From: Ochromonas danica
Lineage: Eukaryota > Sar > Chrysophyceae > Chromulinales > Chromulinaceae
DNA: 64,000 bases
Direction of reading: 5' to 3'
Assembly: GCA_015146655.1 (NCBI GenBank)
Contig: VKHL01000084.1
Coordinates: 59,929-123,928 of the forward strand
The first letter of the stretch is position 1. Each line of letters opens with the position of its first letter. A program made the translations under genes and the position numbers. Positions 21,877 through 32,496 of the stretch are shown one piece after another. A model generated the notes under the pieces. It was given only the letters and a program-made list of their open reading frames with translations, was not told the origin of the DNA and searched no databases.

Positions 21877-22980
21877 TTAAAAGGTGATCAGAAAGTGTGC
21901 GGCGATGTCAGCGCCTACGAGAGAGAGGAACTCACATAGCACACCTCGCAGACTATCTTGGCCGCGCTTTGTCAAATCACTCAGATGAAAGTGGCCAATG
22001 CTTTCCGCGAAGAGCGACAGGGTGTCGACCAGGTTTGCGTCGGGTACTGAGGGTAGGAAGGCTTCGAGGTCTTGCGGCGATGCGTTGGCTCCAAGCAGCT
22101 CTCGCCTCGATGCCAATCCTGGTTCTAGAGGAGTAAAGGCAAACCTCTCCAAGAGTGGTTGGCAGTTTTCGATGGGATGCCACGAGAGCGAGGCCGGGCA
22201 GAGCAGCTGGGAGGGCGAGTACTCCGCCTTGTACGCCATCTTGGGACAGCTCTGGATGTAGAAGCCCATATAGTAGTACTCATATCCATGGTCACGGCAA
22301 TAGTCGATCTCTTTCAACGCGGTGTACTTGCCCAGGGCGATGGAGCGCAAGGCGGGGTCGTAGAAGCAGTAGACCGAGGACAAGCCCGAGGGCAGCAAGT
22401 CCACCACTCCCACGGCCACCAGGCGACCCTGCAGCCGATAGCATTGGTGGAAAGTACCCAAATCCTTGTCTCCCTCCACAGAGTGAAGGAGAGGAGAGTC
22501 GATGAGAAAGCGAGTGAAGCCCTCGCGGGTGACCTCGTCCTCCTTGTCCTTGTGCACGGCCACCTGATACCTGCGATAGAGGTCGAACTTCTCCTCCGAG
22601 AAAGAAGCAGGCTCGGTCACAATCGACATGGTCTCTCTGGTCTCTTCTCCTAGAGAAGGGTTAGGGTCCGTCGCTGTGGTCGGCGGCGCTTTCCGCAGCA
22701 CTTTCTTCTGTGCTCTGGAGGGCTGGAACTGCTGCACAGGCAGGCGAATGGTGTAGGCGGGACAGCAAGTCTTGTGCATAATAGGCTTGTAGAAGTAGGC
22801 GCCTGACCTCCTCCATCCGCGCAACATGAGCACTTCGTAGTCACGCACGGCCAGGCGCTGGGCAGTGAAGCCAAAAGATCGCGAGGAGGCTGTGGCCCGC
22901 CCACAGTAGCCGCACTCACTCACGTTCTCTCCATAGACGGTGATCCTGGAGGTCTTTACCTCATCATTGGCACCAACCAT
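21877..22980 (-). CDS. ATE1: Arginyl-tRNA--protein transferase
   Basis: Transfers arginine from Arg-tRNA to acidic N-termini, committing proteins to the Arg/N-degron pathway. Single exon, 367 residues from the ATG at 22980; this start leaves 22 residues before the first conserved cysteine. The four N-terminal-domain cysteines known in ATE1 to bind a metal or Fe-S centre are present: C23 and C26 (CGYC) and C72-C73 (KTCCP). The ATE_C signature is clear: YEYYYMGFYIQSCPKMAYKA followed by EYSPSQLLCP. Somewhat shorter than animal ATE1 (~518), consistent with reduced linkers in protists. No sign of truncation. Confidence 0.93.
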   Translation of the reverse strand: MVGANDEVKTSRITVYGENVSECGYCGRATASSRSFGFTAQRLAVRDYEVLMLRGWRRSGAYFYKPIMHKTCCPAYTIRLPVQQFQPSRAQKKVLRKAPPTTATDPNPSLGEETRETMSIVTEPASFSEEKFDLYRRYQVAVHKDKEDEVTREGFTRFLIDSPLLHSVEGDKDLGTFHQCYRLQGRLVAVGVVDLLPSGLSSVYCFYDPALRSIALGKYTALKEIDYCRDHGYEYYYMGFYIQSCPKMAYKAEYSPSQLLCPASLSWHPIENCQPLLERFAFTPLEPGLASRRELLGANASPQDLEAFLPSVPDANLVDTLSLFAESIGHFHLSDLTKRGQDSLRGVLCEFLSLVGADIAAHFLITF

Positions 22981-23338
22981 CGATTGCTCTGCTGTGTTCC
23001 CTATTCTTCGCAATTCAATTCAAGCAATCATCTCTCAGCCCAGAATCTAGCGATCTGGGTATTTAGCCTAGAAGTCGGGCTGGTCTAGGACCACGTGATT
23101 AAGGTTACGGGTTACAGTACACATACCTAACAAACACATGAACACAACGTGGTGATGTTTCCATCAGGAGGTGAGAAAGAAATGGGAAAGTGGCCATGTC
23201 AATAGAGAGCCACGGATAAAAGAAAGGAAGATAAGACAAACCAAGCCTTCTCCAACTAGAAGAAGGTTGATTCGTCCGAAAAAGTGCAGGAGGAAGAACA
23301 GGTAACTTCGAGCTGAGAGGTTTATACTATGCGATCGA
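22981..23338. other. Intergenic: ATE1 promoter / RRM gene A 3' end
   Basis: About 360 bp between two minus-strand genes. It should hold the ATE1 promoter and the 3' UTR of RRM gene A. Homology to the inverted copy B stops at 23324, only 15 bp beyond the stop codon. No other element recognised. Confidence 0.5.
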
Positions 23339-26006
23339 TCATGCCGAAGAGTTCTCAGAGGTCGAAAGCATCTGATGGATCTTGCGACTGGCCGAGCGAT
23401 GAGCTTTGGGCTTGACAGAAGCTGCCGCAGCAGCAGCATCGCTCTCTGAAGAGGGCTGGAGGGCAATCATGTTCTCATTGCTACTGCCATGAGCATGGCC
23501 TGACGTGGAAGTGGAGGGAGAGGTGGGAGCCTTCGAGAACGGAGGTCGACCTTGTTGATGGCCACTGCCAGGTTTGAAGCGACTATTCTCTGAGAAAGGA
23601 TAGACAAAAGGAGACTCTTGGGGGTTGAGCGAAGGGAAAGGAGAGTAAGGAGAGGCATAAATAGGAGAGGCACCCATCATGATGGGAGGGACGGGCATCA
23701 GACTGGGGCTAGCCATGTATGCCGCAGGCATCGAATTGTTGCCCATGGGAGAGGACAAGAAGTGCAAGTAGCTCAGCTGCTCTTCCTTCAATGAGTCGCT
23801 TGACACAGAGCTCAGAGAAGGACTTTGTTGTGCCATGAGAGGCATGCCCATCATTAGTCCGCCTGGAGGACCAGCAGGCATCATCATGGGGCGAAGCTGA
23901 CTGCGCATCGTCTGACTCGGCGAGGAATAGGCGCGGTAGAGCTGCACAGGGCTTGGCACCATGTGTGCTTGGGTTGTAAAGAGGGTGCCATCTCTTGCCA
24001 GAGACACAGAGAGACCACCTGGAGGAGGGGCAGCAGTCGAGAAGGGACCAAGAACATTTCCAGCGGGAGGGGGCGGAGGGCCTGACAGAGGAGCGCCAGA
24101 TAATCCTGATTGATACCCCATCGGTCCAGAAGCTATCCCTGGGAGAGATGGTAAGAAGTTGCTATAATTGGTTGGAGGGCTAGGGGTAAAGGCTGCCATG
24201 GGCAAGGAGAGCGGCACAGCGTAATCAACCAGAGCTGCTGAAGAAGGACCGCCCAAAGAGGACATTTTATAACCACCCTCCGAAAGGCCTAGCTGCTGAT
24301 TTTGCTGTTGCTGCTGGAGCTGCTGCATTTGTTGGTGTTGGTGTTGTTGGTGTTGTTGCAGCTGCAACTGCTGCTGTTGCTGAAGCTGCTGCATTTGTTG
24401 TTGGTGCATGAGTTGCTGTTGTTTGTGTTGCAGTTGTTCTTGTTGCTGCTCCTGAAGCTGCACTTGTTGATGTTGTGGGTGCTCTTGCTGCTGTTCTTCT
24501 GACGTCTCTTGTTGTTGCTCCTGCTGCTCCTGTTGTTGCTGCTGCTGTTGCAACTGCTGCCGTAGTTGATGCCGTAGTTGCTGCTGAAGCTTTTGCTTTT
24601 GTTGCTGTACTCGCTGTTGCTGCAGTTGCTGCAGCTGTTGTTGCTGCTGCTGTAGTTGTTGTTGCTGCTGCTGTAGTTGTTGCTGCAACTGCTGCTGTTG
24701 TTGCTGTTCTAACCGCTGTTGTGCTTGTTGTTGCTGCTGCTGCAAAAGCAGAAGTTGTTGCTGCTGCAACTGCTGTTGCTGCACTTGTTGTTGCAGTTGC
24801 AACTGCTGTTGTTGCTGCTGTTGTTGCTGCTGCTGTTGTTGTTGAAGCAGGTTCAGCGCTGGTGCTCGAGGCAGGGTAGATCCAGGTACTGTCATTGGCG
24901 GAGGATGAGAAAGGCTGTGCAGTCCACTTGGTCTGCCACCTGCTCCTCCTAGTGATCCAAGCTCTCCCAAACCACGAGAACTGTTTGATTCAAACAAGCC
25001 AACGCCCCTCGTAGATGGAGATGGCTTGTACTCTCCAGCTCCTCCGTCTGGTACAGTATTTGAGGCTGAAGTGAAGGATTGTGTTGGTCTCAGCATAGGT
25101 GCCATCGGTGTCGGAGGAGCGAGTGGAACAGGAGGCGGAGTGGTAGAGACAGAGGACGAGCCGGAAGAAGAGGAAGAAGGAACAGGGCCATTTCTGCCCT
25201 CCAAACTCAGAGAATCCATGGGCACAGACAAATCCAACGGAATCTCTCTGTTCAGATACTTCAACAGAGTGTGGGAGAGCGAGCACTTGTAGTTCACTTC
25301 TTCAATCGTGGTATCTTGCAGAGCCTGGGCAGCGTCGATGGCAGCACGCACACCTTCCGCAGACATGTAGTAATAGACAAAGCCATAGCCACTCTGCTTG
25401 TTACCGCTACTGTCAATCACCGACTTCTTGATGCTGACATCTTGTACCACGCCATAGCGACGGAAGAGCTGTCGCAACGACTCCTCAGTCACCAGGTGGT
25501 GGAGCTGGTAGGAGATGAAGGAGACGTGGACAGGAGAATTGTGCACGCCATCAATGCGTGTCTCTCGCGAAGGTAGTTTGTTCTTATACGCCGCCCAGTT
25601 GATTCTAACAAGCCACAAGAGATACGACAGCAAGCACAAGAGGAACAAGAGCATATCATAATAACAATAGCGACAGGAGCAGCGCATAGAAGAGAAAGCA
25701 AAGGGAGAGAGAAAGAGCAAGACATCAGAGAGGTGAGGGACGATGATTGATTCACACTGTTGATCAAGCTCTCTACCTGATGGGACGACCACAAAAGACC
25801 TTGCCATTCAGCTGATCCATGGCCTCTTTCGCAGCAGCCGCGTGGACGAACTTGATGAAGCCATAGGAGAGGTTACGATTGGTCTCCTCGCTGCGCATGA
25901 TCTTGATCTCGGCGATCTCGCCGAAGGGGCGGAAGGCCGTTTCAATATCTTTCTCAGTGCAGAAGATGGCCAGGTCTCCCAGGAAGAGAGTGGTCTTGTT
26001 CGCGGG
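23324..26006 (-). repeat. Inverted duplication, arm A
   Basis: 2,683 bp matching 39669-41991 on the opposite strand. The edges fall inside codon 7 (first shared codon CCC) and 15 bp after the stop. Coding sequence and the 172-bp intron agree in all stretches I compared; the only large difference is 360 bp more in the CAA/CAG tract of this arm. Confidence 0.9.
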
Positions 26007-26024
26007 ATTTTGCAGAATGCTCAT
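23339..26024 (-). CDS. Two-RRM, polyglutamine RNA-binding protein, copy A
   Basis: RNA-binding protein with two RRMs and a long disordered C-terminus. Exons 26024-25777 and 25604-23339 with a 172-bp phase-2 intron give 837 residues. RRM1 has RNP2 LFLGDL and RNP1 LSYGFIKF and ends GRPIRINWAAYK as in TIA-1/PABP-like proteins. RRM2 has VHVSFISYQL and SGYGFVYY. A Gln-rich tract of about 187 residues (24293-24845) is followed by a Pro/Met/Ser-rich region and a basic tail, KPKAHRSASRKIHQML. The likely role is post-transcriptional regulation, perhaps in condensates; that is inference. It is almost identical to the plus-strand copy at 39627-41976, except for a different N-terminal hexapeptide (MSILQN) and 120 extra Gln-rich residues. 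The intron is identical in the two copies. Confidence 0.88.
24293..24845 (-). repeat. CAA/CAG polyglutamine tract, expanded
   Basis: Mixed CAA/CAG repeat (seen as TTG/CTG on the plus strand) coding about 187 Gln-rich residues interrupted by Leu, His, Arg and Glu. Copy B has only about 67 residues here. The mixture of both codons shows it is not a pure recent triplet expansion. Confidence 0.9.
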
Positions 26025-26844
26025 ATTTATCTACAGATTATTTGTTATATTTGAGCTGAGTCTGGCACCAATCGAAGGAAAAGAAACAGACACAAAATAA
26101 TTTTATTGGATGACAGAAAAGAACAGAGAAAGAGAAACCAAGATACTACGCTGAGAAAGACTCAGAGAGTGGGTGGAGGGAGAATGGGAGGGTCGGTCAC
26201 AATGAGACCCAGAGAGGGAGAAGGAGGAAAACTATCAGACAATAGGTGAGGAAGGAACTTCTTCTTCCAAGCGTTTTCACTAAGGGAATACAGAACAAAG
26301 CCAATGTAATCCAGGACAATTACTATCCGCTCTGCTGTTATCGGCCACCTGCTTGCTCACACTCCCCTGCCAGCCTGGCCTGCACTTGGTGGCACTCACT
26401 CCCACGCACAACAAGAAGGGCGGGGACACGCAAACACAACACACACAGAGCCAAAAGTTCTGGCTGTGGGCCACAGAAATTTCACCCAAAATTTTGACAG
26501 CGAAGTCCCAACTTTTTTCATCTCTTTCTTCACGAACTAAACAAATGACAGAAGTTAATAATGGTAAATTTAAGTCTTGCGCGGAATGTCAGGGGGCGGT
26601 GTGGCTTCACACAAATGCACCACACACTGCACACAGATTAGACTATTTCCTCGACTACATTACATCCGTTGCGAACTTTCATTGTATTCAGTCAGTAGTA
26701 GATGTGGTGAAGATGTGATGTTATGAATGATACAAAAGCAAATGGGCTCTACTCAATGCCCTACGAACTAACGAGCCTGGTTCCGCTCTGCAAGTCCACC
26801 ACATACAAAAACAACAAACTATACAGTAGAACACACAGTGCTTA
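26025..26844. other. Intergenic: RRM gene A promoter and array 3' flank
   Basis: 820 bp between RRM gene A and the first phosphatase copy, both on the minus strand. The part from about 26717 to 26832 is a diverged relative of the spacer sequence that follows each later phosphatase copy (for example shared ACGAACTAACGAGCCT). The part before that shows CA-rich low complexity around 26425-26450 but no recognisable gene or RNA. Confidence 0.5.
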
Positions 26845-27750
26845 CTATTGCACATCAACTTCGACTAGTTTTGAGAAGTTGTGTAGATCGCCTCCAGCTT
26901 CATTCCATGCTGCCAAGAAGCGATTCACACTGCGAAAATGGAAGACCTCGTTTTCGACGACAGCACGCTGCTTCTTCAACAACACTTTGGCCTCTTCCGG
27001 TGCCAGTCCCTCGGCCACAAGGAGACAGAAAGTGAGAGCAGCCGATCGACCTCGTCCGGCTTTACAATGGACAAATACCTTTCCCCCGCCTTTAATTGCT
27101 TGCTTGGCGAGGATAACGCCTCGTGCTAGATCGTCAAACGACGGCTCGCAAATGTCTGGCGTGGGCAATCGCAGCTGCTGGACCTTGCAAAAGTCATAGT
27201 CCTCCTGAGGTCCACCATACTCTCTGCACAGGTTGACGACAAACGACACCCCATTGGAGACCAGGAAAGGAACATCTCGTGCCAAGGGCATCGAGCCGAT
27301 GGCCAAGTTGGTCGTCACTTGGGAGTAGAATGGACACAGTGCACGACCGCCCAGTCCATCCATGATATAGACCCAGCCAAGAAGTGGGACATCCCAGAAG
27401 ACCGTCTGCAGCATAAGGAAGAGCGAGCTGGCTGGCTGGTGTGGTTGTTTGTAGAAGACCACGCCATTAATTGGCAAGTAGACCAGCAGAAGGAAGAACC
27501 TGCCCAGCAGGAAGCTGAGAGGCCAAGTCAAGGTGAGGGTATAGACTATCCAGATGACTGAGAGGAAGGCACCAGTTGTCACGGTGAGACGTACCCCCAA
27601 TGTGGTCAGCGCGAAGTAGGGCAGCAAGGCGAAAAGCTGAGGCAGTTGAGGGAAGAAGAGAAGGTAGAGGAAGGACAGGAAGGGGACGATGAAGGCCAAG
27701 AGTTTCTTTGAACTGGACATGACTTTACTAATTACATCAGTAGAGCTCAT
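26845..27750 (-). CDS. Membrane-anchored dual-specificity phosphatase, copy 1
   Basis: 301 residues. The N-terminal ~100 residues are hydrophobic with three or four predicted membrane segments (about 16-34, 38-60, 62-76, 78-100). The C-terminal cysteine phosphatase domain is like that of PTPMT1 and related phosphatases: signature HCKAGRGRS with nucleophile C229 and R235, and general-acid candidate D199 in LPTPDICEPS. PTPMT1 relatives dephosphorylate phosphatidylglycerophosphate or phosphoinositides; a lipid substrate would suit the membrane anchor, but this is inference. All catalytic residues are intact. The downstream 3' flank differs from the other copies by many substitutions and indels, although the coding region is identical to copies 2-4. 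Confidence 0.85.
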   Translation of the reverse strand: MSSTDVISKVMSSSKKLLAFIVPFLSFLYLLFFPQLPQLFALLPYFALTTLGVRLTVTTGAFLSVIWIVYTLTLTWPLSFLLGRFFLLLVYLPINGVVFYKQPHQPASSLFLMLQTVFWDVPLLGWVYIMDGLGGRALCPFYSQVTTNLAIGSMPLARDVPFLVSNGVSFVVNLCREYGGPQEDYDFCKVQQLRLPTPDICEPSFDDLARGVILAKQAIKGGGKVFVHCKAGRGRSAALTFCLLVAEGLAPEEAKVLLKKQRAVVENEVFHFRSVNRFLAAWNEAGGDLHNFSKLVEVDVQ

Positions 27751-28426
27751 GACTCGCTGTTAATTGATATAATGGGCATGACAGCTTTTCCGTGGCAAAA
27801 CCTGAATTGTGGAATTACACAAAACCTTTGCGACAAGTTTGGCGTAAACCTGTGTATACTGCCGATCTGTAAAGATTCGAGACCACATTGCAAAGACCGC
27901 GTGATTTTGCTCCTTCCATCTTTCCACCTTTGTGGGTGTTAAGAGTCGGATAAGCGAAGTTTTGGCAATAAAATACACTCTAGCTGAGTGTTGGGAGGTC
28001 GTCCAGCATCTCATCGTAGGACATAGATGTCAGTACGATAGCGTTGGTATCTAAGCAGGCGCTTACAGAGGGGCGAAGAGTATCTGCTGCGTAAGCGAGA
28101 GAAGAAGAGGGTGGGTCGAAAATGAGCGATAGTTGAAAGGAGAATTCTCTTTTTGTCAGCATGTTGCCGCTGGTAGAAGCGAATATTGGCCGTCTGACAT
28201 TCGGAAGATAGCCTTTGCCAGATCGATGTTAGTATGGCATAGATAGTGAATGAGAGACAATCAGCAGGAGGCAGAAAAGTACACTATTAATGATAGAAAA
28301 GTGAGCAGGTACTCAATACCCTACGAACTAACGAGCCTAGTTCCGCTATGTAAATCCACCATATACAAAATCACAAACTATAGATATACAAAGTGTGCAG
28401 TCACCAAGCAGTATACACAGTGCTTA
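27751..28426 (-). other. Array spacer (repeated at 29333, 30915 and 32497)
   Basis: 676-bp spacer between phosphatase copies, repeated identically four times. It must carry the promoter of the downstream copy and the 3' end of the upstream one. It holds short minus-strand frames of 84 and 60 codons that resemble nothing known and have no supporting features, so I do not call them genes. Confidence 0.6.
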
Positions 28427-29332
28427 CTATTGCACATCAACTTCGACTAGTTTTGAGAAGTTGTGTAGATCGCCTCCAGCTTCATTCCATGCTGCCAAGA
28501 AGCGATTCACACTGCGAAAATGGAAGACCTCGTTTTCGACGACAGCACGCTGCTTCTTCAACAACACTTTGGCCTCTTCCGGTGCCAGTCCCTCGGCCAC
28601 AAGGAGACAGAAAGTGAGAGCAGCCGATCGACCTCGTCCGGCTTTACAATGGACAAATACCTTTCCCCCGCCTTTAATTGCTTGCTTGGCGAGGATAACG
28701 CCTCGTGCTAGATCGTCAAACGACGGCTCGCAAATGTCTGGCGTGGGCAATCGCAGCTGCTGGACCTTGCAAAAGTCATAGTCCTCCTGAGGTCCACCAT
28801 ACTCTCTGCACAGGTTGACGACAAACGACACCCCATTGGAGACCAGGAAAGGAACATCTCGTGCCAAGGGCATCGAGCCGATGGCCAAGTTGGTCGTCAC
28901 TTGGGAGTAGAATGGACACAGTGCACGACCGCCCAGTCCATCCATGATATAGACCCAGCCAAGAAGTGGGACATCCCAGAAGACCGTCTGCAGCATAAGG
29001 AAGAGCGAGCTGGCTGGCTGGTGTGGTTGTTTGTAGAAGACCACGCCATTAATTGGCAAGTAGACCAGCAGAAGGAAGAACCTGCCCAGCAGGAAGCTGA
29101 GAGGCCAAGTCAAGGTGAGGGTATAGACTATCCAGATGACTGAGAGGAAGGCACCAGTTGTCACGGTGAGACGTACCCCCAATGTGGTCAGCGCGAAGTA
29201 GGGCAGCAAGGCGAAAAGCTGAGGCAGTTGAGGGAAGAAGAGAAGGTAGAGGAAGGACAGGAAGGGGACGATGAAGGCCAAGAGTTTCTTTGAACTGGAC
29301 ATGACTTTACTAATTACATCAGTAGAGCTCAT
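28427..29332 (-). CDS. Membrane-anchored dual-specificity phosphatase, copy 2
   Basis: Protein identical to copy 1 (301 residues, same C229/R235 signature). Spacers on both sides are identical to those around copies 3 and 4, so this unit lies inside the homogenised part of the array. Confidence 0.85.
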   Translation of the reverse strand: MSSTDVISKVMSSSKKLLAFIVPFLSFLYLLFFPQLPQLFALLPYFALTTLGVRLTVTTGAFLSVIWIVYTLTLTWPLSFLLGRFFLLLVYLPINGVVFYKQPHQPASSLFLMLQTVFWDVPLLGWVYIMDGLGGRALCPFYSQVTTNLAIGSMPLARDVPFLVSNGVSFVVNLCREYGGPQEDYDFCKVQQLRLPTPDICEPSFDDLARGVILAKQAIKGGGKVFVHCKAGRGRSAALTFCLLVAEGLAPEEAKVLLKKQRAVVENEVFHFRSVNRFLAAWNEAGGDLHNFSKLVEVDVQ

Positions 29333-30008
29333 GACTCGCTGTTAATTGATATAATGGGCATGACAGCTTTTCCGTGGCAAAACCTGAATTGTGGAATTAC
29401 ACAAAACCTTTGCGACAAGTTTGGCGTAAACCTGTGTATACTGCCGATCTGTAAAGATTCGAGACCACATTGCAAAGACCGCGTGATTTTGCTCCTTCCA
29501 TCTTTCCACCTTTGTGGGTGTTAAGAGTCGGATAAGCGAAGTTTTGGCAATAAAATACACTCTAGCTGAGTGTTGGGAGGTCGTCCAGCATCTCATCGTA
29601 GGACATAGATGTCAGTACGATAGCGTTGGTATCTAAGCAGGCGCTTACAGAGGGGCGAAGAGTATCTGCTGCGTAAGCGAGAGAAGAAGAGGGTGGGTCG
29701 AAAATGAGCGATAGTTGAAAGGAGAATTCTCTTTTTGTCAGCATGTTGCCGCTGGTAGAAGCGAATATTGGCCGTCTGACATTCGGAAGATAGCCTTTGC
29801 CAGATCGATGTTAGTATGGCATAGATAGTGAATGAGAGACAATCAGCAGGAGGCAGAAAAGTACACTATTAATGATAGAAAAGTGAGCAGGTACTCAATA
29901 CCCTACGAACTAACGAGCCTAGTTCCGCTATGTAAATCCACCATATACAAAATCACAAACTATAGATATACAAAGTGTGCAGTCACCAAGCAGTATACAC
30001 AGTGCTTA

Positions 30009-30914
30009 CTATTGCACATCAACTTCGACTAGTTTTGAGAAGTTGTGTAGATCGCCTCCAGCTTCATTCCATGCTGCCAAGAAGCGATTCACACTGCGAA
30101 AATGGAAGACCTCGTTTTCGACGACAGCACGCTGCTTCTTCAACAACACTTTGGCCTCTTCCGGTGCCAGTCCCTCGGCCACAAGGAGACAGAAAGTGAG
30201 AGCAGCCGATCGACCTCGTCCGGCTTTACAATGGACAAATACCTTTCCCCCGCCTTTAATTGCTTGCTTGGCGAGGATAACGCCTCGTGCTAGATCGTCA
30301 AACGACGGCTCGCAAATGTCTGGCGTGGGCAATCGCAGCTGCTGGACCTTGCAAAAGTCATAGTCCTCCTGAGGTCCACCATACTCTCTGCACAGGTTGA
30401 CGACAAACGACACCCCATTGGAGACCAGGAAAGGAACATCTCGTGCCAAGGGCATCGAGCCGATGGCCAAGTTGGTCGTCACTTGGGAGTAGAATGGACA
30501 CAGTGCACGACCGCCCAGTCCATCCATGATATAGACCCAGCCAAGAAGTGGGACATCCCAGAAGACCGTCTGCAGCATAAGGAAGAGCGAGCTGGCTGGC
30601 TGGTGTGGTTGTTTGTAGAAGACCACGCCATTAATTGGCAAGTAGACCAGCAGAAGGAAGAACCTGCCCAGCAGGAAGCTGAGAGGCCAAGTCAAGGTGA
30701 GGGTATAGACTATCCAGATGACTGAGAGGAAGGCACCAGTTGTCACGGTGAGACGTACCCCCAATGTGGTCAGCGCGAAGTAGGGCAGCAAGGCGAAAAG
30801 CTGAGGCAGTTGAGGGAAGAAGAGAAGGTAGAGGAAGGACAGGAAGGGGACGATGAAGGCCAAGAGTTTCTTTGAACTGGACATGACTTTACTAATTACA
30901 TCAGTAGAGCTCAT
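30009..30914 (-). CDS. Membrane-anchored dual-specificity phosphatase, copy 3
   Basis: Protein identical to copies 1, 2 and 4. It is the central unit, with no distinguishing base noticed in gene or spacers, so it cannot be told from copies 2 and 4 by sequence alone. Confidence 0.85.
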   Translation of the reverse strand: MSSTDVISKVMSSSKKLLAFIVPFLSFLYLLFFPQLPQLFALLPYFALTTLGVRLTVTTGAFLSVIWIVYTLTLTWPLSFLLGRFFLLLVYLPINGVVFYKQPHQPASSLFLMLQTVFWDVPLLGWVYIMDGLGGRALCPFYSQVTTNLAIGSMPLARDVPFLVSNGVSFVVNLCREYGGPQEDYDFCKVQQLRLPTPDICEPSFDDLARGVILAKQAIKGGGKVFVHCKAGRGRSAALTFCLLVAEGLAPEEAKVLLKKQRAVVENEVFHFRSVNRFLAAWNEAGGDLHNFSKLVEVDVQ

Positions 30915-31590
30915 GACTCGCTGTTAATTGATATAATGGGCATGACAGCTTTTCCGTGGCAAAACCTGAATTGTGGAATTACACAAAACCTTTGCGACAA
31001 GTTTGGCGTAAACCTGTGTATACTGCCGATCTGTAAAGATTCGAGACCACATTGCAAAGACCGCGTGATTTTGCTCCTTCCATCTTTCCACCTTTGTGGG
31101 TGTTAAGAGTCGGATAAGCGAAGTTTTGGCAATAAAATACACTCTAGCTGAGTGTTGGGAGGTCGTCCAGCATCTCATCGTAGGACATAGATGTCAGTAC
31201 GATAGCGTTGGTATCTAAGCAGGCGCTTACAGAGGGGCGAAGAGTATCTGCTGCGTAAGCGAGAGAAGAAGAGGGTGGGTCGAAAATGAGCGATAGTTGA
31301 AAGGAGAATTCTCTTTTTGTCAGCATGTTGCCGCTGGTAGAAGCGAATATTGGCCGTCTGACATTCGGAAGATAGCCTTTGCCAGATCGATGTTAGTATG
31401 GCATAGATAGTGAATGAGAGACAATCAGCAGGAGGCAGAAAAGTACACTATTAATGATAGAAAAGTGAGCAGGTACTCAATACCCTACGAACTAACGAGC
31501 CTAGTTCCGCTATGTAAATCCACCATATACAAAATCACAAACTATAGATATACAAAGTGTGCAGTCACCAAGCAGTATACACAGTGCTTA

Positions 31591-32496
31591 CTATTGCACA
31601 TCAACTTCGACTAGTTTTGAGAAGTTGTGTAGATCGCCTCCAGCTTCATTCCATGCTGCCAAGAAGCGATTCACACTGCGAAAATGGAAGACCTCGTTTT
31701 CGACGACAGCACGCTGCTTCTTCAACAACACTTTGGCCTCTTCCGGTGCCAGTCCCTCGGCCACAAGGAGACAGAAAGTGAGAGCAGCCGATCGACCTCG
31801 TCCGGCTTTACAATGGACAAATACCTTTCCCCCGCCTTTAATTGCTTGCTTGGCGAGGATAACGCCTCGTGCTAGATCGTCAAACGACGGCTCGCAAATG
31901 TCTGGCGTGGGCAATCGCAGCTGCTGGACCTTGCAAAAGTCATAGTCCTCCTGAGGTCCACCATACTCTCTGCACAGGTTGACGACAAACGACACCCCAT
32001 TGGAGACCAGGAAAGGAACATCTCGTGCCAAGGGCATCGAGCCGATGGCCAAGTTGGTCGTCACTTGGGAGTAGAATGGACACAGTGCACGACCGCCCAG
32101 TCCATCCATGATATAGACCCAGCCAAGAAGTGGGACATCCCAGAAGACCGTCTGCAGCATAAGGAAGAGCGAGCTGGCTGGCTGGTGTGGTTGTTTGTAG
32201 AAGACCACGCCATTAATTGGCAAGTAGACCAGCAGAAGGAAGAACCTGCCCAGCAGGAAGCTGAGAGGCCAAGTCAAGGTGAGGGTATAGACTATCCAGA
32301 TGACTGAGAGGAAGGCACCAGTTGTCACGGTGAGACGTACCCCCAATGTGGTCAGCGCGAAGTAGGGCAGCAAGGCGAAAAGCTGAGGCAGTTGAGGGAA
32401 GAAGAGAAGGTAGAGGAAGGACAGGAAGGGGACGATGAAGGCCAAGAGTTTCTTTGAACTGGACATGACTTTACTAATTACATCAGTAGAGCTCAT
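31591..32496 (-). CDS. Membrane-anchored dual-specificity phosphatase, copy 4
   Basis: Protein identical to copies 1-3. The spacer between its start codon and copy 5 (32497-33172) is the standard one, so its promoter should be equivalent to those of copies 1-3. Confidence 0.85.
   Translation of the reverse strand: MSSTDVISKVMSSSKKLLAFIVPFLSFLYLLFFPQLPQLFALLPYFALTTLGVRLTVTTGAFLSVIWIVYTLTLTWPLSFLLGRFFLLLVYLPINGVVFYKQPHQPASSLFLMLQTVFWDVPLLGWVYIMDGLGGRALCPFYSQVTTNLAIGSMPLARDVPFLVSNGVSFVVNLCREYGGPQEDYDFCKVQQLRLPTPDICEPSFDDLARGVILAKQAIKGGGKVFVHCKAGRGRSAALTFCLLVAEGLAPEEAKVLLKKQRAVVENEVFHFRSVNRFLAAWNEAGGDLHNFSKLVEVDVQ

Noticed and set aside
24302-24879. Long poly-Leu and poly-Ala open frames on the plus strand
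   Set aside because: They are antisense or shifted readings of the CAA/CAG tract of RRM gene A.
23324-26006. RRM copy A or B as a processed retrocopy
   Set aside because: Both copies retain the same 172-bp intron, so the duplication was DNA-based.
27760-28162. Short minus-strand frames (84 and 60 codons) in the phosphatase spacers
   Set aside because: Repeated only because the spacer is repeated; no known domain, poor composition and no splice that would join them.
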